In this document: positions 9,889 to 21,866 of the stretch, piece by piece
Layout: every line of letters begins with the position of its first letter
How positions within the stretch are numbered: position 1 is the stretch's first letter
Origin: Lotus japonicus
Lineage: Eukaryota > Streptophyta > Magnoliopsida > Fabales > Fabaceae
Reading direction: 5' to 3'
Assembly (NCBI RefSeq): GCF_012489685.1
Contig: NC_080042.1
Span: 19,544,150 to 19,608,149, forward strand
DNA length: 64,000 nt
Notes under the pieces: model-generated
Seen by the model: only the letters and a program-made list of their open reading frames with translations
The model's database searches: none
What the model was told of the DNA's origin: nothing
Made by a program: the position numbers and the translations under genes

Positions 9889-12657
9889 AATATAATTTTG
9901 CTTATAAAACATTATAAACGCTTACATAGATTTGTTTTATCCCAAGAAAATATTTTATATATTTTTTATTGTGTTTTTTTTTTTATCTAGTTTAATGTTT
10001 TCCGATGGAAAAAAAAAATCTAGTTTAATGAACTAATAAATGGAAAAATATTATTTACTAATTCGGCTCGATCCCGTGTGTGCAATGGGGTGATCTTCAA
10101 GACCATATAATTCTTAGGAATATTTATAAGTTGGTTTGTGTTTTTTATTTCTAAATTTTTATTTATTTATTATGTTTATATATTTTAATTTTCTTGAAAT
10201 GATATTTTAAAAGGATATTATTTTTATATTAAAAGATATTAATCTGTTTTTCTTTTAAGAAAGAAAATTATTTTATTTAAAGAAACATTTTTTAACTTTA
10301 ATTACGACCAAAGCAATACAAATTTATATACTTTAGAAAAGAGGAAAGGTTGTGAGACCCACCTTGCTGATTTGGCACTCCAAGAATTACTTTCATCCAA
10401 TCTCTCTCTGTGCCTGACAAGTGTCACCGTCTTATTGATTTGGACCAAAACATTACAAAGCTCATTTTTATTTCAGTTTTATATGGAGGCCCATTATTGA
10501 AAGCTTACTGAATGCTGATTTTTTATTATTATTTTTTAGTCATTCATTAATTGCTAACATAAAATATCCACATTAATGGCTAATTAACATTTTGACTATT
10601 TCAACTATTTAATTACAAATAATTTTTGTTTTGCACCACAAGATCCATGTGTTTAAATAGAATTACTATTTTTCAAAAATATTCGAAATAGTTTCGAATT
10701 TCCTATAATTACTGATTACCTGTGCGAGGACCGTCAACAACGTGTTTCTCAATTTTTTTTAAAATCAATGCGTTTCTCAGTTAAATAACACATTTCCTAT
10801 AATTAATCATTTTCATAAATGAGATATATTGACCTATCATTCATAATAATTATAAGTGAACCGTGCGTTTGTAATATTTTAATAAATGGAATCACTATTT
10901 AATATCATGATTTGTAACGCACGGGGTAGTATTTTAATATCATGTTTGATACATTCCAATCTTATGAAGAAAAAATTACCCTGGAATTGATTGAATTTCC
11001 TATTTTGAGTGGTAAATCACCTCATGCTATTAAAAGTCACTATAAGCGTACGATTGAAATTTTGGTTGAAAAAAAAAATTGTGCCGGCTAATTTCAAATA
11101 CCATTCATAATACTCTAATTTTCCTACATTTTCTTAACTTGCATTGAGAAGTAACCCTAATTCTGAAATTTCTATATAAATCACCTCATGTTATTCTTCA
11201 ACTTTATCAGTCCTTCCAATTCCCACCAACTATTAGTTTTGAAAATTCTGAATATTACCCATCAAACACTCATCTTTTTGAACTCAACTTTCGGGAGGAT
11301 ACGTCCACTATCAGTGAGTCTTTGTTAATTATTTTGTAGTTATATTATTCGCACTGTATTAACAATTTCTGATATCTGGATATTTTAGATATAATCAGTG
11401 TTTTGAGTAAGGTTGGACGAGTACAAGAGTTCACAATCCTTAGAAAGTTGAGAAGGTCGTCCGAATTGATCGACCTTTCTGCAGCAGGGTAAAATTACCC
11501 AGGTACCTCGACCACTAAAATTGTTCAACGGAAAAATATATATTTTTATGAGAATTTTTTTAGTCTATGTTATAATGTTGTTTTTTTACTGATGTAGGAA
11601 ATTCCAATAGATATGTGCTGGAATGGAGCCAACCAGAATTTTGTATCGACCAACTCTTTGAAGAACCTCTCATGATCAAGTAGCGCTCCTAGCTATCGTC
11701 TGAACGTGAACAAAATAACTGCACTTATTTTGTTAATAAATCTCGACAAATGCACGACAACATCATCTCCATGAAGTATCTGTGGAGATATTTAGGTTGC
11801 ATGGTCTGAAATATGGAAGACATAATTCATTTTTCATTTGTATTATGAAAAGTTGTTTTGTTTATTAATTCTTTGGGTAGGTTGTGACCCAATTCCAATA
11901 ATCAATTATGTGATGTTAAGTTACTTTTAGAAATTTAAGTAATAATTCAATGCATGGAAACTTAAGTAATATTTAAAAATATTATAATTGAGGTGGAGTA
12001 GTAATTAGGTCGACCAAAAATGGACTCAGGTTGTGAGTGTGCTTAGCTCAACCCACTTATGGGGTGGGTTCAGTTGGAAAAATACAGGTTTACATTTAGA
12101 TGAATGATTTGTCTTCGCTCAATAACTTAATGGGCTACACAAATAAAAAAAATAATTATTTTCTTATCTCTTTTTAAAGTATGATCATTAACTACAAGAT
12201 ATAAGGTTTGTTGGCGTTTCTATAACGTTTGTTTAACATTTTTAAATTATACACAATTTATATTTGTATTGGTTATTGATTATTACTCTTATATAAATTT
12301 TTTCCTTTGTAGGTTCTATAGCTCAAATATGCTTGATTAACAATATGATTGGTTATTAAGTTTTTATCATTAATCATGGACTACAACTTCTAATAAGGGT
12401 TCATGTTGTTGTTATTGTTATGTTTAACTTATTTCAATTTCAATGTAATGCATTCATTAAAAACTGAGTTCTTATTACTATTCAAGTGTTGCCATTGTGA
12501 GGTCTATACAACCTAATCAAATTAATATATTTACTGTGGTCTTCATCTACATGTTTGTAACATATGTTCGGTTCCATCTCTGTTCTACTTACTGAAAAGA
12601 GCCTAAACTAAGTTAAAACATATTTCTACTGATTCATTTTTACAATAAATTTAATCG
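9889..12657 (+). other. AT-rich non-coding stretch, possibly body of a plus-strand Helitron-like element
   Basis: No convincing gene. A promoter-like TCTATATAAATC lies near 11171, followed by short exon-like pieces around 11280-11700 (for example NRYVLEWSQPEFCIDQLF after a GTAG acceptor near 11599), which I cannot identify. GC-rich words CCGTGCGTTTG and GTAACGCACGGGG near 10860 and 10915 resemble halves of the Helitron hairpin. The stretch ends at a clean Helitron-type 3' terminus at 12686, so at least its right part is likely transposon. Confidence 0.25.
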
Positions 12658-12686
12658 CCGTGCAACGCACGGGGAAAGAACACTAG
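12658..12686 (+). mobile_element. Helitron-like 3' terminus, plus strand
   Basis: CCGTGC-AAC-GCACGG (12658-12672) forms a 6-bp hairpin, followed by ten bases and CTAG (12683-12686) before T. Same hairpin core and CTAG ending as the minus-strand termini at 5901 and 6952, so these are members of one family in both orientations. The matching 5' end was not located. Confidence 0.55.
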
Positions 12687-12859
12687 TATGTATATAAAAG
12701 CATAATTTAGTTACTGTGAAAAAATGTAAGATGAGAATGATCTGAGTCTTTAATTCTTTATTAATGAAATTTAGGCCCTTAATGGATATATAGAAGAATA
12801 TCAAAATTGTGCGGGAAATAATACTGACCATCAAATCAATATATATATTAGAAAAGAAC

Positions 12860-13080
12860 AAGAGTTAGAAGAGCAAATTAGTGATGTGTCAGCTCCTAAT
12901 GTATTTTATTCCACGTGTTAACTTCTCCTTTTATTCTTTTTCATGATCTACAATATAAAAATAAAATATGTAGCACTGAGATTATAACTATAAAAATTTA
13001 TTATATAGCAAATTCTACGTGTCAATTGTTAGATAGCTATATAATTTTTTACCGTCTATTTAATATTTGATTGGTTTTAA
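12860..13080 (+). mobile_element. Inverted fragment of the Helitron-like family
   Basis: TTTTTCATGATCTACAATATAAAAATAAAATATGTAGCACTGAGATTATAA is the reverse complement, with mismatches, of the segment near 6170-6235 in unit 1. It lies just right of the CTAG terminus at 12686 and has no ends of its own. Confidence 0.45.
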
Positions 13081-14468
13081 AAGATGTATGATGAGCAAAT
13101 AAATATTGATTTTTTTAGTTAACAACATCATTATTAGTTTTATTTTAAATTTTAAATTTTTAAATTTTCTAAATAAAATAGATATTGATTTTTTAAAAAA
13201 TTTACAGCATCAATATATTTTTATTTTGATTTTCCTGAAAAAATATTTTTTTATTTTGTATATATTCGATTCCGTATTATATACATTAGTGGATGGGTCT
13301 TGTAGCGAACAATACCACTTTTACCAGACCCATTTGAGGCCCAAACGATCAAATGAATCGTCATAAATAATGTCAGCCGAAGATTCTTGATCTAAGAATA
13401 CTTTCTTTGTTTTGTAATTGTTGACCCTGATCGTTACCACAATAGGATCATTGTCATGTGGAATGACATCACTACTACAGAAATGACATTTTACCACGCC
13501 TCAATTGCCACGGTTATAGGCGGAACCGTGGCAAAAGCTCAATTGCCACGGTTATAAGCGGAACCGTGGTAATAGGGTATAATATTTTATTATTTTTTTT
13601 AGGGACCGTGACAATAGAAATTTTCTCCAATTTTTTTGAGAAGAAAACCCTAAAGCTTTGCAAACCCTCTCCCTCCCACGCTCTATCCCACTCTCCACAC
13701 TCCATCAACCTGCCGACGAAGCTTCAATCTGTTCCCGTCCCTCTCTCGTTTCCCTGTCCTTCCCTCCCACTCTTCATCGACCTGTCCCTCTCTCCCACCA
13801 GCGAATTTAGTGCGGATAATTCTGAGACAGAGCGAGCCGCAGAGGAAGCTTCGTGGAGAAAAGAGGAGGCTGCAACTGCGGCTGAGCGAGCGGCAGTTGA
13901 ACGATGTTGACGGAGAGGCGAGAGAAGGACGTAACAGAAATCTATTTTTGATTTTAAGCTCCGATCTGTTCTGTTCACGCCATTCACCTAGGGTTGCAGT
14001 CCCTCTCGACGCTTGGGCCTTCTCTTCCATCGAAGTCGCACCACACCTTGCAACTTCGTCACCCACTCCGACAAAGTCTTCGTTCTCCGTCCAAGTCGCT
14101 GTTCTCTATCAGTCGTTCTCCATCACTAGGGTTCTCTGTCACGCTCTCTCTGTCGTGTCGTTACCGTCCTTCATTGATTGTTGAGTCATTTTAGGTATCC
14201 ATTTTCTTGCTCTATCTCTATATCTAACGCTTAGATGTTTTGTTTCTTTATATGTTTATCAGCAGTTTTGTTATTTTGTTTTTCTTAGCCTGCACCACTT
14301 ACCTCACTGTTAATGTTGGAAATACTGAACCGTAAGATTGCATAGAGAAGTATGAGTTCTGGGTTTAGTCTTTAATTGGTGTTTGCAGTTCGTGTCTATA
14401 AATATAACTAAGCTTCAGCAATTCAGAAATGGAATAGATGACGGAGAGAATTGCTATTGGGGGAGGAT

Positions 14469-15312
14469 ATGTCTGGTGGAGGAAAGGGTGTTTCATCAGC
14501 TCTGGCACTGTCAAATTCATTCCCAAACCTTGCTGGTATGTTGACTTTTTACTTTCTTTATATGCTGCTTGAATCATGATGGATAAACATTATGATGTTA
14601 CTTCCATTTTCATGAGCTCTTGATAGAAGAAATGTTTCAAATAGCTCTTGTCAGTTTCTCATTGTTTTCTTGCTGAGAATGCAGCTGCTGTTTTTGGTGA
14701 ACAAAAGCGCCTAGAGTCGATGCTGCCCGAGAGGAGAGCCAGATGGAGAAAGGAAATTGATTGGCTTCTATTAGTGACAAATTATGTTGTTGAGATGGTC
14801 CTACTAAACAAAAATCAAAAGATGGATCCAGCATGGAGGTAACCCTCCTCACTCACCCTATTTTTCCTATGTTCCTTATTGTCCCTATGATAGTTGTTAT
14901 ATGATTGATCCTCATCTTTGAATGAATAGATTATGACAACGCGACAACGAACAGATCTCCATATGAATATCCCTGCCTTAAGAAACCTTGACAACATGCT
15001 TATTGTAAGATCACTAACCAAAATGATCATTATTTTTCTATAGATAAGTCTCAATAGGTTGTTAGCTCTTAAAAAAACTTGCTGATGATGAGCAGGATTG
15101 TCCAGATAACTTCAAAGACCAGAATGAGTTCTACTATGTATCACAAGATGCAGATGATGCAGATAAAGATAGTTCAAAGAGAAAAAATGATGACAAGTGG
15201 TCCTACACCTAAGGTTCCTGCAGAGGGTTCATCTGATGTGGTGATGGCCATAAATGCACAGACCCTATCGGAGATGGAGATCCCTGAAAGCTATATTGAA
15301 TCCCTACCCAAG
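14469..15312 (+). pseudogene. ROP guanine-nucleotide exchange factor (PRONE domain) fragment inside CACTA
   Basis: Four exons with intact-looking splice sites: 14469-14535 (MSGGGKGVSSALALSNS), 14685-14838 (SMLPERRARWRKEIDW, then LLLVTNYVVEMV), 14930-15004 (TTRQRTDLHMNIPALRNLD) and 15096-15312 (DNFKDQNEFYYVSQDADDAD, then MAINAQTLSEMEIPESYIE). This order and wording match the N-terminal half of the PRONE domain of plant ROPGEFs, which activate ROP GTPases at the plasma membrane. A one-base shift in exon 2 and a frame break plus deletion in exon 4 show it cannot make a working PRONE domain. Retained introns mean capture was from genomic DNA, not from mRNA. Confidence 0.85.
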
Positions 15313-15404
15313 GTAAGTAAAAAAGAACTAGTATCTACATATAAGTTTTCTTGATTAGCATTTTCATATCTTTTCACATTATAAATTTTGGTCTTTTTAC
15401 TTCT

Positions 15405-15575
15405 TTTACAGAATGGTGCGTTAATTATGACCAGAAAGACAAGAGCCAAAAAAGTTTTTCTTCAATGACTTGTAGAGGAGTGATTCATATGTGATTTGAT
15501 TACAGAATGGTGCGTTAATTATGACCAGATAGACAAGAACCAAAAAAGTGTTTCTTCAATGACTTGTAATCGGAA
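15405..15575 (+). repeat. 92-bp tandem duplication of the next ROPGEF-like exon edge
   Basis: CAGAATGGTGCGTTAATTAT occurs at about 15410 and again at about 15502, each followed by TTCTTCAATGACTTGTA. The first copy follows a T-rich acceptor and continues the ROPGEF reading PK-NG, after which homology is lost. The duplication is local and imperfect (AAGACAAGAGCC against TAGACAAGAACC). Confidence 0.5.
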
Positions 15576-17115
15576 AACTTTCAAGGAGTTTTCTGAATTC
15601 TGAAGTGTTTGAGTTTCACATGATCATGTTTAATCTGTCCTTAAATCCTAAGAAATCAAAGAGAAAGATAGCAGATAGGTCTTGATTAGGAAAATTATTC
15701 TACTGAGTCTGTCTAATATGCTGGCAATGCATGCTATTTACCCATGGAAAAGATGATCTAGCTTAATGAAGATTTAAAGAACAGACGTATGTTGTACTAA
15801 CACGAGCTGAAGTTTGTTTTTCTCTTTCAGACAATATCCCAGGTTTTCTAAAGTTCATTTGACTGAGGGAGCACACGCACACACTTCTGCAATATAGTAT
15901 AAATAGGGGTAGGTGGGTATATTTAATGAACTTTAGAGATCATTTTATCAGGTGGTGATATAGGCTGCTGAACTTAGGTTTGGTTTGTTTTGATTATGCT
16001 TAAATGTCATTTTGGATAGGTTTTGATAATATGCATGTTATTTGTTTTTAAGAGCATGTACATGTTTTCGTTTTCTTGATAGTGAAAGTATGCTGGTAAC
16101 TCATTAAAACTAAGATATGACCAACAAAATCAGAACTGATATCACAGTTTGATCTGTTGTTTCAAATTTGTGATGATATTTATAAAAATAAGGTGATTCA
16201 TACCCTTTTCGTGATCTAATTTCGGATTTGAATTTCAAAGGCATGATGTGTGTAAGTTGCAGGTAAATGTTTATATACAGCAGAGCTGTGTGTTGCCAAG
16301 CAGTGTTTAGTTTCTTCAAACTCCATATTTGTCTTCTGTTGTTCTAGCACCTGCCTTCTTCAAACTCTCATGAGGTGCTTCCTTTTCTTTCCTAATCAAA
16401 TATTCTTATTTATTTAGAATGCTAAATGTGATTTGTTCTAATTTTTGGTTTAATGATTGAATGATTTACATGATTATTATTGTGGGTAAAGCCCTACAAT
16501 GGAAAGAGTTAGGAAAATAAGACATGATATGGTTATAGTCATAGATACATGTACTGTTATTTCCTTTATAGTGCTTCACAACTTCATATGAGTTGATGTA
16601 GATGTGCATCTTGTAATGGAAAAAGTTTTCTAGTACTTCTTTTCATTTGCCTATTGTTTTTTGAACTTCTTTTTGCTAGTGGAGAGTGCATCTTGTCCCC
16701 AAGGTCTAGAATCTCAAATAAATCATGGTTTTCTTAAACTCGAATTGACCCGATTTGCCATGTCATCATATTCATATATTTATCTTATTTGAGTGCATCT
16801 TGTTTGCTGAATTTATAGGTAAACACCATAGAAAAAGAAAGATCTTTGATGATCATTAGGTTTAAAATGTTTGTCAAATATGTGGCTTACTTGATTCTTA
16901 ATTGATTTTAAAAATCAAAGTTGTATTTTCCTCTGAAGCATTTTGGTGAAGGTTGATGCATGTAGCTGCCCGACCTAGTGGGAAAAGGCTAGATTTGTAA
17001 TGATAATGATTTTGTTAATGGGCTGAATAAATTATATAGTTAAGAGGGAACTAATAGAGATAGTGGTTGAGTAAAATGACTTGCAAATATTTGAAATTTT
17101 AGCTGTCTTACTTTT

Positions 17116-17632
17116 CCAGGCTAGGCTATGGAAGGACTACAAATTTTTAATGGTCTGGAGTGTGAGATAGCTTGCAGTTCTTCGAAGGTATTGAATATCA
17201 ATTGTTACTTCTACATATTTTGTCAATATATGTCTTTATTCACTTTAACTGAGTAATTCTTCTTGTTAAGAGGCAAAGTTATCAGTTAGATGTAGATTAT
17301 TTAGAGTGTATGAGTTTGACCTCTAGCAGGGCATCCCATTTTAGTATCACAATCTCTTTCTCATATCTCTATGTCCTTTACTTTTTTTTTTCCATCTTTG
17401 TAGTTATTTTGCACATCTTGCTGATTATGCATTTGATTAAAGTAATTATGTTGGATTGTGTTTTTGAACTGCCAGTCCTTACATTTTCTTAACGACACCT
17501 TTTGCATGTTGTTAGGTGTCATATGTTTTAGATACCGACAATGTCTTATATCGAACGAGAAGTAAAAGAAAGGTAGCAAAGTCTTCGAATATTAGTCCAA
17601 GCAGAGCTCCACAGTTCCATGTCACATAATAA
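17116..17632 (+). other. Two exon-like pieces near the right end of CACTA
   Basis: A TTTTCCAG acceptor precedes an exon-like stretch ending at a GTATTG donor (17120-17187; LQIFNGLECEIACSSS). A second stretch after GTTGTTAG (about 17516-17628) reads SYVLDTDNVLYRTRSKRKVA and runs to a TAA stop. They could be the last exons of a CACTA-encoded protein or of a second captured gene; I do not recognise either. The roughly 1.5 kb between 15575 and 17116 shows nothing identifiable. Confidence 0.25.
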
Positions 17633-18179
17633 TATGTAAATAGACGTAATTAGTGAGGTAGATGACATATTTTCAATTCATTTTTGTCACTAGTGTATTA
17701 TTTTTCATTTCCTTTAGCTGCTACATTGTTGAGGTTACTTTTAATGAAATTTGGTGGCTGCAATTATTCTCAGTTACTTTTTATGAAAGTTGGTGGCTGC
17801 AATTAGTCTAAGTTACTTTTTATGAAATTGTGGCTGCAATTATTGATGCAATTGGGTAGTTGACTACGTGGTCTCTATTGCAACGGTTATGTAACCGTGG
17901 CAATATGTGGCCTCTATTGCCACCACATATTGCCACGGTTAAGTACGTAACCGTGGCAATAGAGGCCATCTATTGCCACGGTTATGTGCGTAACCGTGGC
18001 AATATGTGGCCTCTATTGCCACGGTTACCAACTACGACCCGTGGTTACAGGCGAAGCAATTGCCACGGGTCACCCTTGAACCGTGGCAATTGCTCAATTG
18101 CCACGCAAGCTATCGCCACGGTTAAAACGTGGCGAAAGGGCGTGCAGAACCGTGGCAAAAGGCATTTTCTGTAGTAGTG

Positions 18180-18691
18180 CATGTGCAAAATCATGCGGCG
18201 TGAATGTGAATGGAGAGTGATTCAACCAACACGCCCCCTCGTAAGCTTTATGTACTGAATGAACCGCCGCCACATGCCTCTTTCTGGCCTTGCTAGAAAG
18301 CTCGCCGCCGCCGAATCCTCCTACAATGGATGCACATTCCCCGGAAGGATTGCCCAATTCCTCAACCATTTCTTTGTTGTTCTCTTTTTTATCCTGAACT
18401 GTTTTGGCGGGTTCCTAGCCCGGGTTGTCCTTGACAAAATTTGCTAAGTGTCCTGCTTTAATCAGTCAATCAATCTCCCTCCGCAAAGTCCAATAATTGT
18501 CGGTGGTGTGTCCCAAGGCTTTGTGGAACTCACACCACCTGTTAGTGTCAACATTAGTTGGCCGCCGTCGAGGGGGTGGTGGGTACTGCACCACATTCGT
18601 TTGACCGACTGCTCGCAGTATTGTGTTCAATGGGGCATTCAGCTTTGTTAATGGTGTTATGCTTGATGGTGCAGCTGGTTGAGTCGCCTGT
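18180..18691 (-). pseudogene. Ty3 copy 1: zinc-knuckle gag and protease-proximal fragment
   Basis: On the minus strand the sequence reads PLTKLNAPLNTILRAVGQTN, then NRWCEFHKALGHTTDN (a degenerate zinc knuckle; the last Cys of the CCHC-like set is Tyr here, against NCW in copy 2), then VEELGNPSGECASIVGGFGG and ARKRHVAAVHSVHKAYEG. It is cut at its 3' side by the CACTA element and at its 5' side by the solo LTR. The matching part of copy 2 is 62640-63110. Confidence 0.8.
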
Positions 18692-20213
18692 TGATAAGTG
18701 TCAAATTCACCATGTTTTCCATCATACTTTAGGCACTTATCTATTGTAATAATGAGCAAATTGTTATAAGTAACTCTCTTTTAAGTAGATTATGTAGAAA
18801 ATGATTCAAATCTCAATTTGAGTTGTGGGTTGAAGAGTATTTGAGAAAGTGCATGATTTGGATGAAAGAAAGCTTGTAAATGAAGAAATCCACCTAGCCT
18901 TGAAGAATCCCACTCAAGAACTTTGAAATATCAAGAAATTAACCTTGTTGTTCCAATCATGCTTAGCATGTGTTCCAGGGTGCTAAGCATCATCTGGCAA
19001 TGGAGACTCCTTCAGCATGAAGTAACAGGGTGCTAAGCGTTTAAAATGGAGTGTTAAGCATCATCTGACGGTGGAGAATCCTTCAGTATGAAGAAACCGG
19101 GCGCTAAGCACCTAAAGTGGAGTGCTAAGCACCCTATAACAGATCTGCAATGCTATAAAACTCAAAGTTCAGCACAGAAACAGGGGGTGAATGAAAATCA
19201 GAGAGAAAACACAAACCCATCACTTGGAAACTCACCAAAACAGAGAGAAAACGAAGGAGATCATCAAGGGAGACCTAGGAGACTAGAGAGAAGGCTTTAG
19301 AGCTGATTTCATCGCCGGGGAACCGTCACAGAGTTGGTTTTTCATCGTTCTTCTTCTCTTTTATGATTGTAAAGCTATCCATGGAAATGGATAACTAATT
19401 TCTCATTTGTTGGGATTAGAACTAGTTGTCTTGATGCTCATGTAATTTATTTGATTTCCTTTCATGCAAATTTCATGTTTCTATGCTAAAGAATCAATGG
19501 TTTTCTCTTTTGCTTCATGTTATACCTTAGGTTGATCCCCTTGCGTATTTTGATTGATTCAAACTTGTGTAGGGAACTCCCACGTTCTTGAGTCCGAACT
19601 AGAGTTAATCATATGTTTCTTTTCCATGATTCAATGATTTTTACCTTGTGCTTCATGCTTGTTTTGGATTGATCACCTAGAACATGAATTTAGATTTAAT
19701 AGGATGGTGGGAACTAACTATTTAAATCTGAACTAGGTAAAATCATCTAATGATTCTATGGTCTAGGGATAGGGTTAGATCATTAGTCTATTCAAACATC
19801 CATGCTTAATGCTACTCACTACTGTTAATCGATCAAGGGATTGAGGGTTAACATACTTGAGTTGATAATCTTCTACGCCGGGGGACTGGGTAGTAAGATA
19901 AGAAATGGTGGGAGGAATCAATTTCATAGAAAAATATTTGCATGTGGATCAATAGGTTACATAGAGGTCAGACAACGAAACTCTAATCCCGGCAAAACTA
20001 TCTACCTTGGTGAATCCAACTCTTTTATCTGCTTTATTTATATATTCATGTTCTTAAACAAACACCTAATATTTTTGTTAACCATCATTTGAGTTTGTTA
20101 GCTATTGAACGGCATAAGTATTACACCTCCTTGTGGTTACGACAAAACCCTTTACTATACTACAATTGAGTCTTGAAAGATTCGAACGTAGAGTGGTAAA
20201 AAATCTTTCATCA
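18692..20213. mobile_element. Solo LTR, 1,522 bp, with exact 5-bp target duplication
   Basis: Begins TGATAAGTGTC (18692) and ends TTTCATCA (20213), with CCTGT on both sides (18687-18691 and 20214-20218). TG...CA ends, a 5-bp duplication and no coding sequence define a solo LTR left by recombination. The left part holds three imperfect repeats of about 55 bp around 18970-19115 (GTGCTAAGCATCATCTG, CTCCTTCAGCATGAAG), then a TATA-like GCTATAAAACTC near 19152. Long LTRs with GCTAAGC-type repeats recall Athila-like legume elements, but without an internal region the lineage is open. Confidence 0.9.
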
Positions 20214-20218
20214 CCTGT

Positions 20219-21150
20219 CCCGGCGAGGTTCCCTGGACGTGTTGCTTTGAAATCCCTGCTTAGCATGTTGGTAAGGTCTAGGCCTTGGCTGGCGAGGGGT
20301 TGGTGCTGGTCTTGAATCTTTTCCCGCTTTTGGTTTCTTAGAGGGAGTGGGGCCCTGTTGGACACTCTTTCGCCAATCCTCTCTCTCTTTTTTGTTTTGA
20401 TCATCCTGCTAAATTAGAATAAATTCTTGGAGTCTTGCTCACAAATCCATCATGTCACGCATCGGGCGTCTCGTCAAATCGCAATTCAACGATCCCGCCC
20501 AAAGCCAACCCCGCCCAAAGCCCATTTTTGAAGGATGCCACACACATGCCAGGACTGTCTTCTTCCAGTTGGACAGCCATCTTGCTGAATCTCGCCATGT
20601 AAGTCTTAAGTTTCTCGCCTGACTGTTGATGTATATTGATCAAATCAAAGATTGTTGCATTGGTTGTCTGGTTGGCCGAGAATTGAGTCAAGAATTTGGT
20701 AGATAAATCAATGAAATTATCTATGGAAAATGGCGGCTGCTTAATAAACCACGTCATCGCCATGCCCTTGAACGTTGAGGGTAATAATCGACATTTCACT
20801 GCATCTGTCGCCCCGCCAATGACCATCTTTGTGTTGAAATACCTCAAGTGTTCCATAGGGTCAGTATCGCCCGAATAGGCGTCCAACACCATTGTCTGCA
20901 GATGCTCTGGTATCTCTACGGCCGTGACGACGGGTACGAAAGGTTGAAATTCAACCACGTCCTCGGCGTCAACGCGCTGTCCTCGTCTAAAATCTCGCAT
21001 TTGGTTCAAATACTCCACCTGAGCTTGCAAATGCTCGTTCTGGCGTTGAACGTTTTGCAAAGTGTCTAACATGTGTTTCAAAGCTATTGGAGTGATACCT
21101 GTTATCACTTCTTGGTCTCTCATGGGCTCTTTTGCTTTCACGTCATCCAA
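20219..21150 (-). pseudogene. Ty3 copy 1: N-terminal gag fragment
   Basis: A 231-codon open stretch starts MDDVKAKEPMRDQEV, has a short coiled-coil-like segment (LQNVQRQNEHLQAQVEYL), then the retrotransposon gag core (GDTDPMEHLRYFNTKMVIGG; PPFSIDNFIDLSTKFLTQF). It is about three-quarters identical by eye to copy 2. After SFKNGL a small tandem duplication shifts the frame and a stop follows at about 20455. The second stretch (20404-20219) continues gag in another frame until the solo LTR. Confidence 0.8.
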
Positions 21151-21477
21151 GTTTATGTGTACGGGCGTCGATTGACGTCATCGAACACCTGGATCTGACT
21201 TAGCAACCGGATCTGAAGGTTTGCCCGGAGTAGGCCCTGTTGCCTGGGAAGGTTTTGATCGTGCCACCGACTGAACACCCTCCGAGGAAGCCTCCTGCTT
21301 TGGCTCAGAATGTATTACGTGATTACATCCTCAATCGCCGCCGCGTCAACCATGACGACCTCCACCTCGACAGCGGTGGTCATGACTTCGACACCACACG
21401 AACCAGTTTCCATCAGTCGTAACCCTCACCCTCCTACGTCACGTGTAGATCTAGGTCAGAGCCACAGACGACGCCAA

Positions 21478-21866
21478 TGTTCCGTACTAAGACTTACTTA
21501 GAGTATATCGGAATATTCTTAGTAAACCCTAGCAGAGTATAAATGGAAAGATGATGTAAGATAAATGAATATTCTCATTAGTCATTAAAAAGGTGTGTAG
21601 TACAATAATGGACCCCCTTTATATAGTAGGTGTAGTCCATATGTAGAAGATTCCTAGATTTTGGCCTTTTATAAGTAAGGCCCAAATCCCAATACAAATA
21701 AGACAAAATAGGCCCAAACTCATACGCATGGCCCGCTACCACTTGTTATATTGACAGTCGCCCATACTGATGGCCTTTTAGCCGCCCCTATGACTGCTCT
21801 TACTCCTTTTACGATCCTATGCTTACCAACCGGGCGGGTGAAGGTTCATCTATGCCCGCCCGGTCC
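21478..21866 (-). mobile_element. 5' LTR of Ty3 copy 1
   Basis: Bounded by TGTTCCGTACTAAG at 21478 and CCCGCCCGGTCCA at 21866 (plus strand), i.e. TG...CA, 389 bp. It matches the ends of the LTR of copy 2 (TGTTCTGTACTAGG...CCGCCCAGTCCA). On the minus strand it is followed by TTGGCGTCGTCTGTGGCTC, placed where a tRNA primer-binding site should be. Right of it the RRM gene sequence resumes directly. Confidence 0.85.

Larger units (their letters stand above)
13470..18179. mobile_element. Non-autonomous CACTA element with captured gene fragment
   Basis: Ends are CACTACTACAGAAA (13470-) and its complement TTTTCTGTAGTAGTG (-18179), flanked by a CAT duplication on both sides (13467-13469 and 18180-18182): the 3-bp target duplication of CACTA transposons. 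Both subterminal zones carry many inverted copies of ATTGCCACGGTTA/TAACCGTGGCAAT, about five on the left (13500-13615) and a dozen on the right (17875-18160), as expected for transposase-binding repeats. No TnpD-type transposase is visible, so movement would depend on another element. It sits inside the protease region of Ty3 copy 1. Confidence 0.92.
13330..21866 (-). mobile_element. Truncated Tat-type Ty3 element (copy 1), itself split by CACTA and a solo LTR
   Basis: Pieces at 13330-13469, 18180-18691 and 20214-21866 align in order with the second Ty3 copy at 62490-64000. They are the protease region, the zinc-knuckle part of gag, N-terminal gag, leader and 5' LTR. The coding strand is minus. 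The copy stops abruptly at 13330, so reverse transcriptase, RNase H, integrase and the 3' LTR are gone. It inserted into the RRM LINE gene on its right (junction at 21866/21867). A GGC(G)GGGTTGGCTTTGGGCGGG tandem duplication near 20490-20515 breaks the gag frame. Confidence 0.85.

Noticed and set aside
13683..14184. Overlapping ORFs in both strands at the left of CACTA
   Set aside because: Low-complexity Ser/Arg-rich translations of a pyrimidine-rich promoter-like stretch; no consistent splice to the ROPGEF exons found.
17860..18174. ORF of 104 codons at the right end of CACTA
   Set aside because: Translation of the GCCACGGTTA subterminal repeats (repeating RGNMWPLLP); a structural repeat, not a gene.
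13470..18179. Tourist or hAT identity for the CACTACTACAG element
   Set aside because: CACTA ends, CAT 3-bp duplication and dense subterminal repeats fit CACTA.
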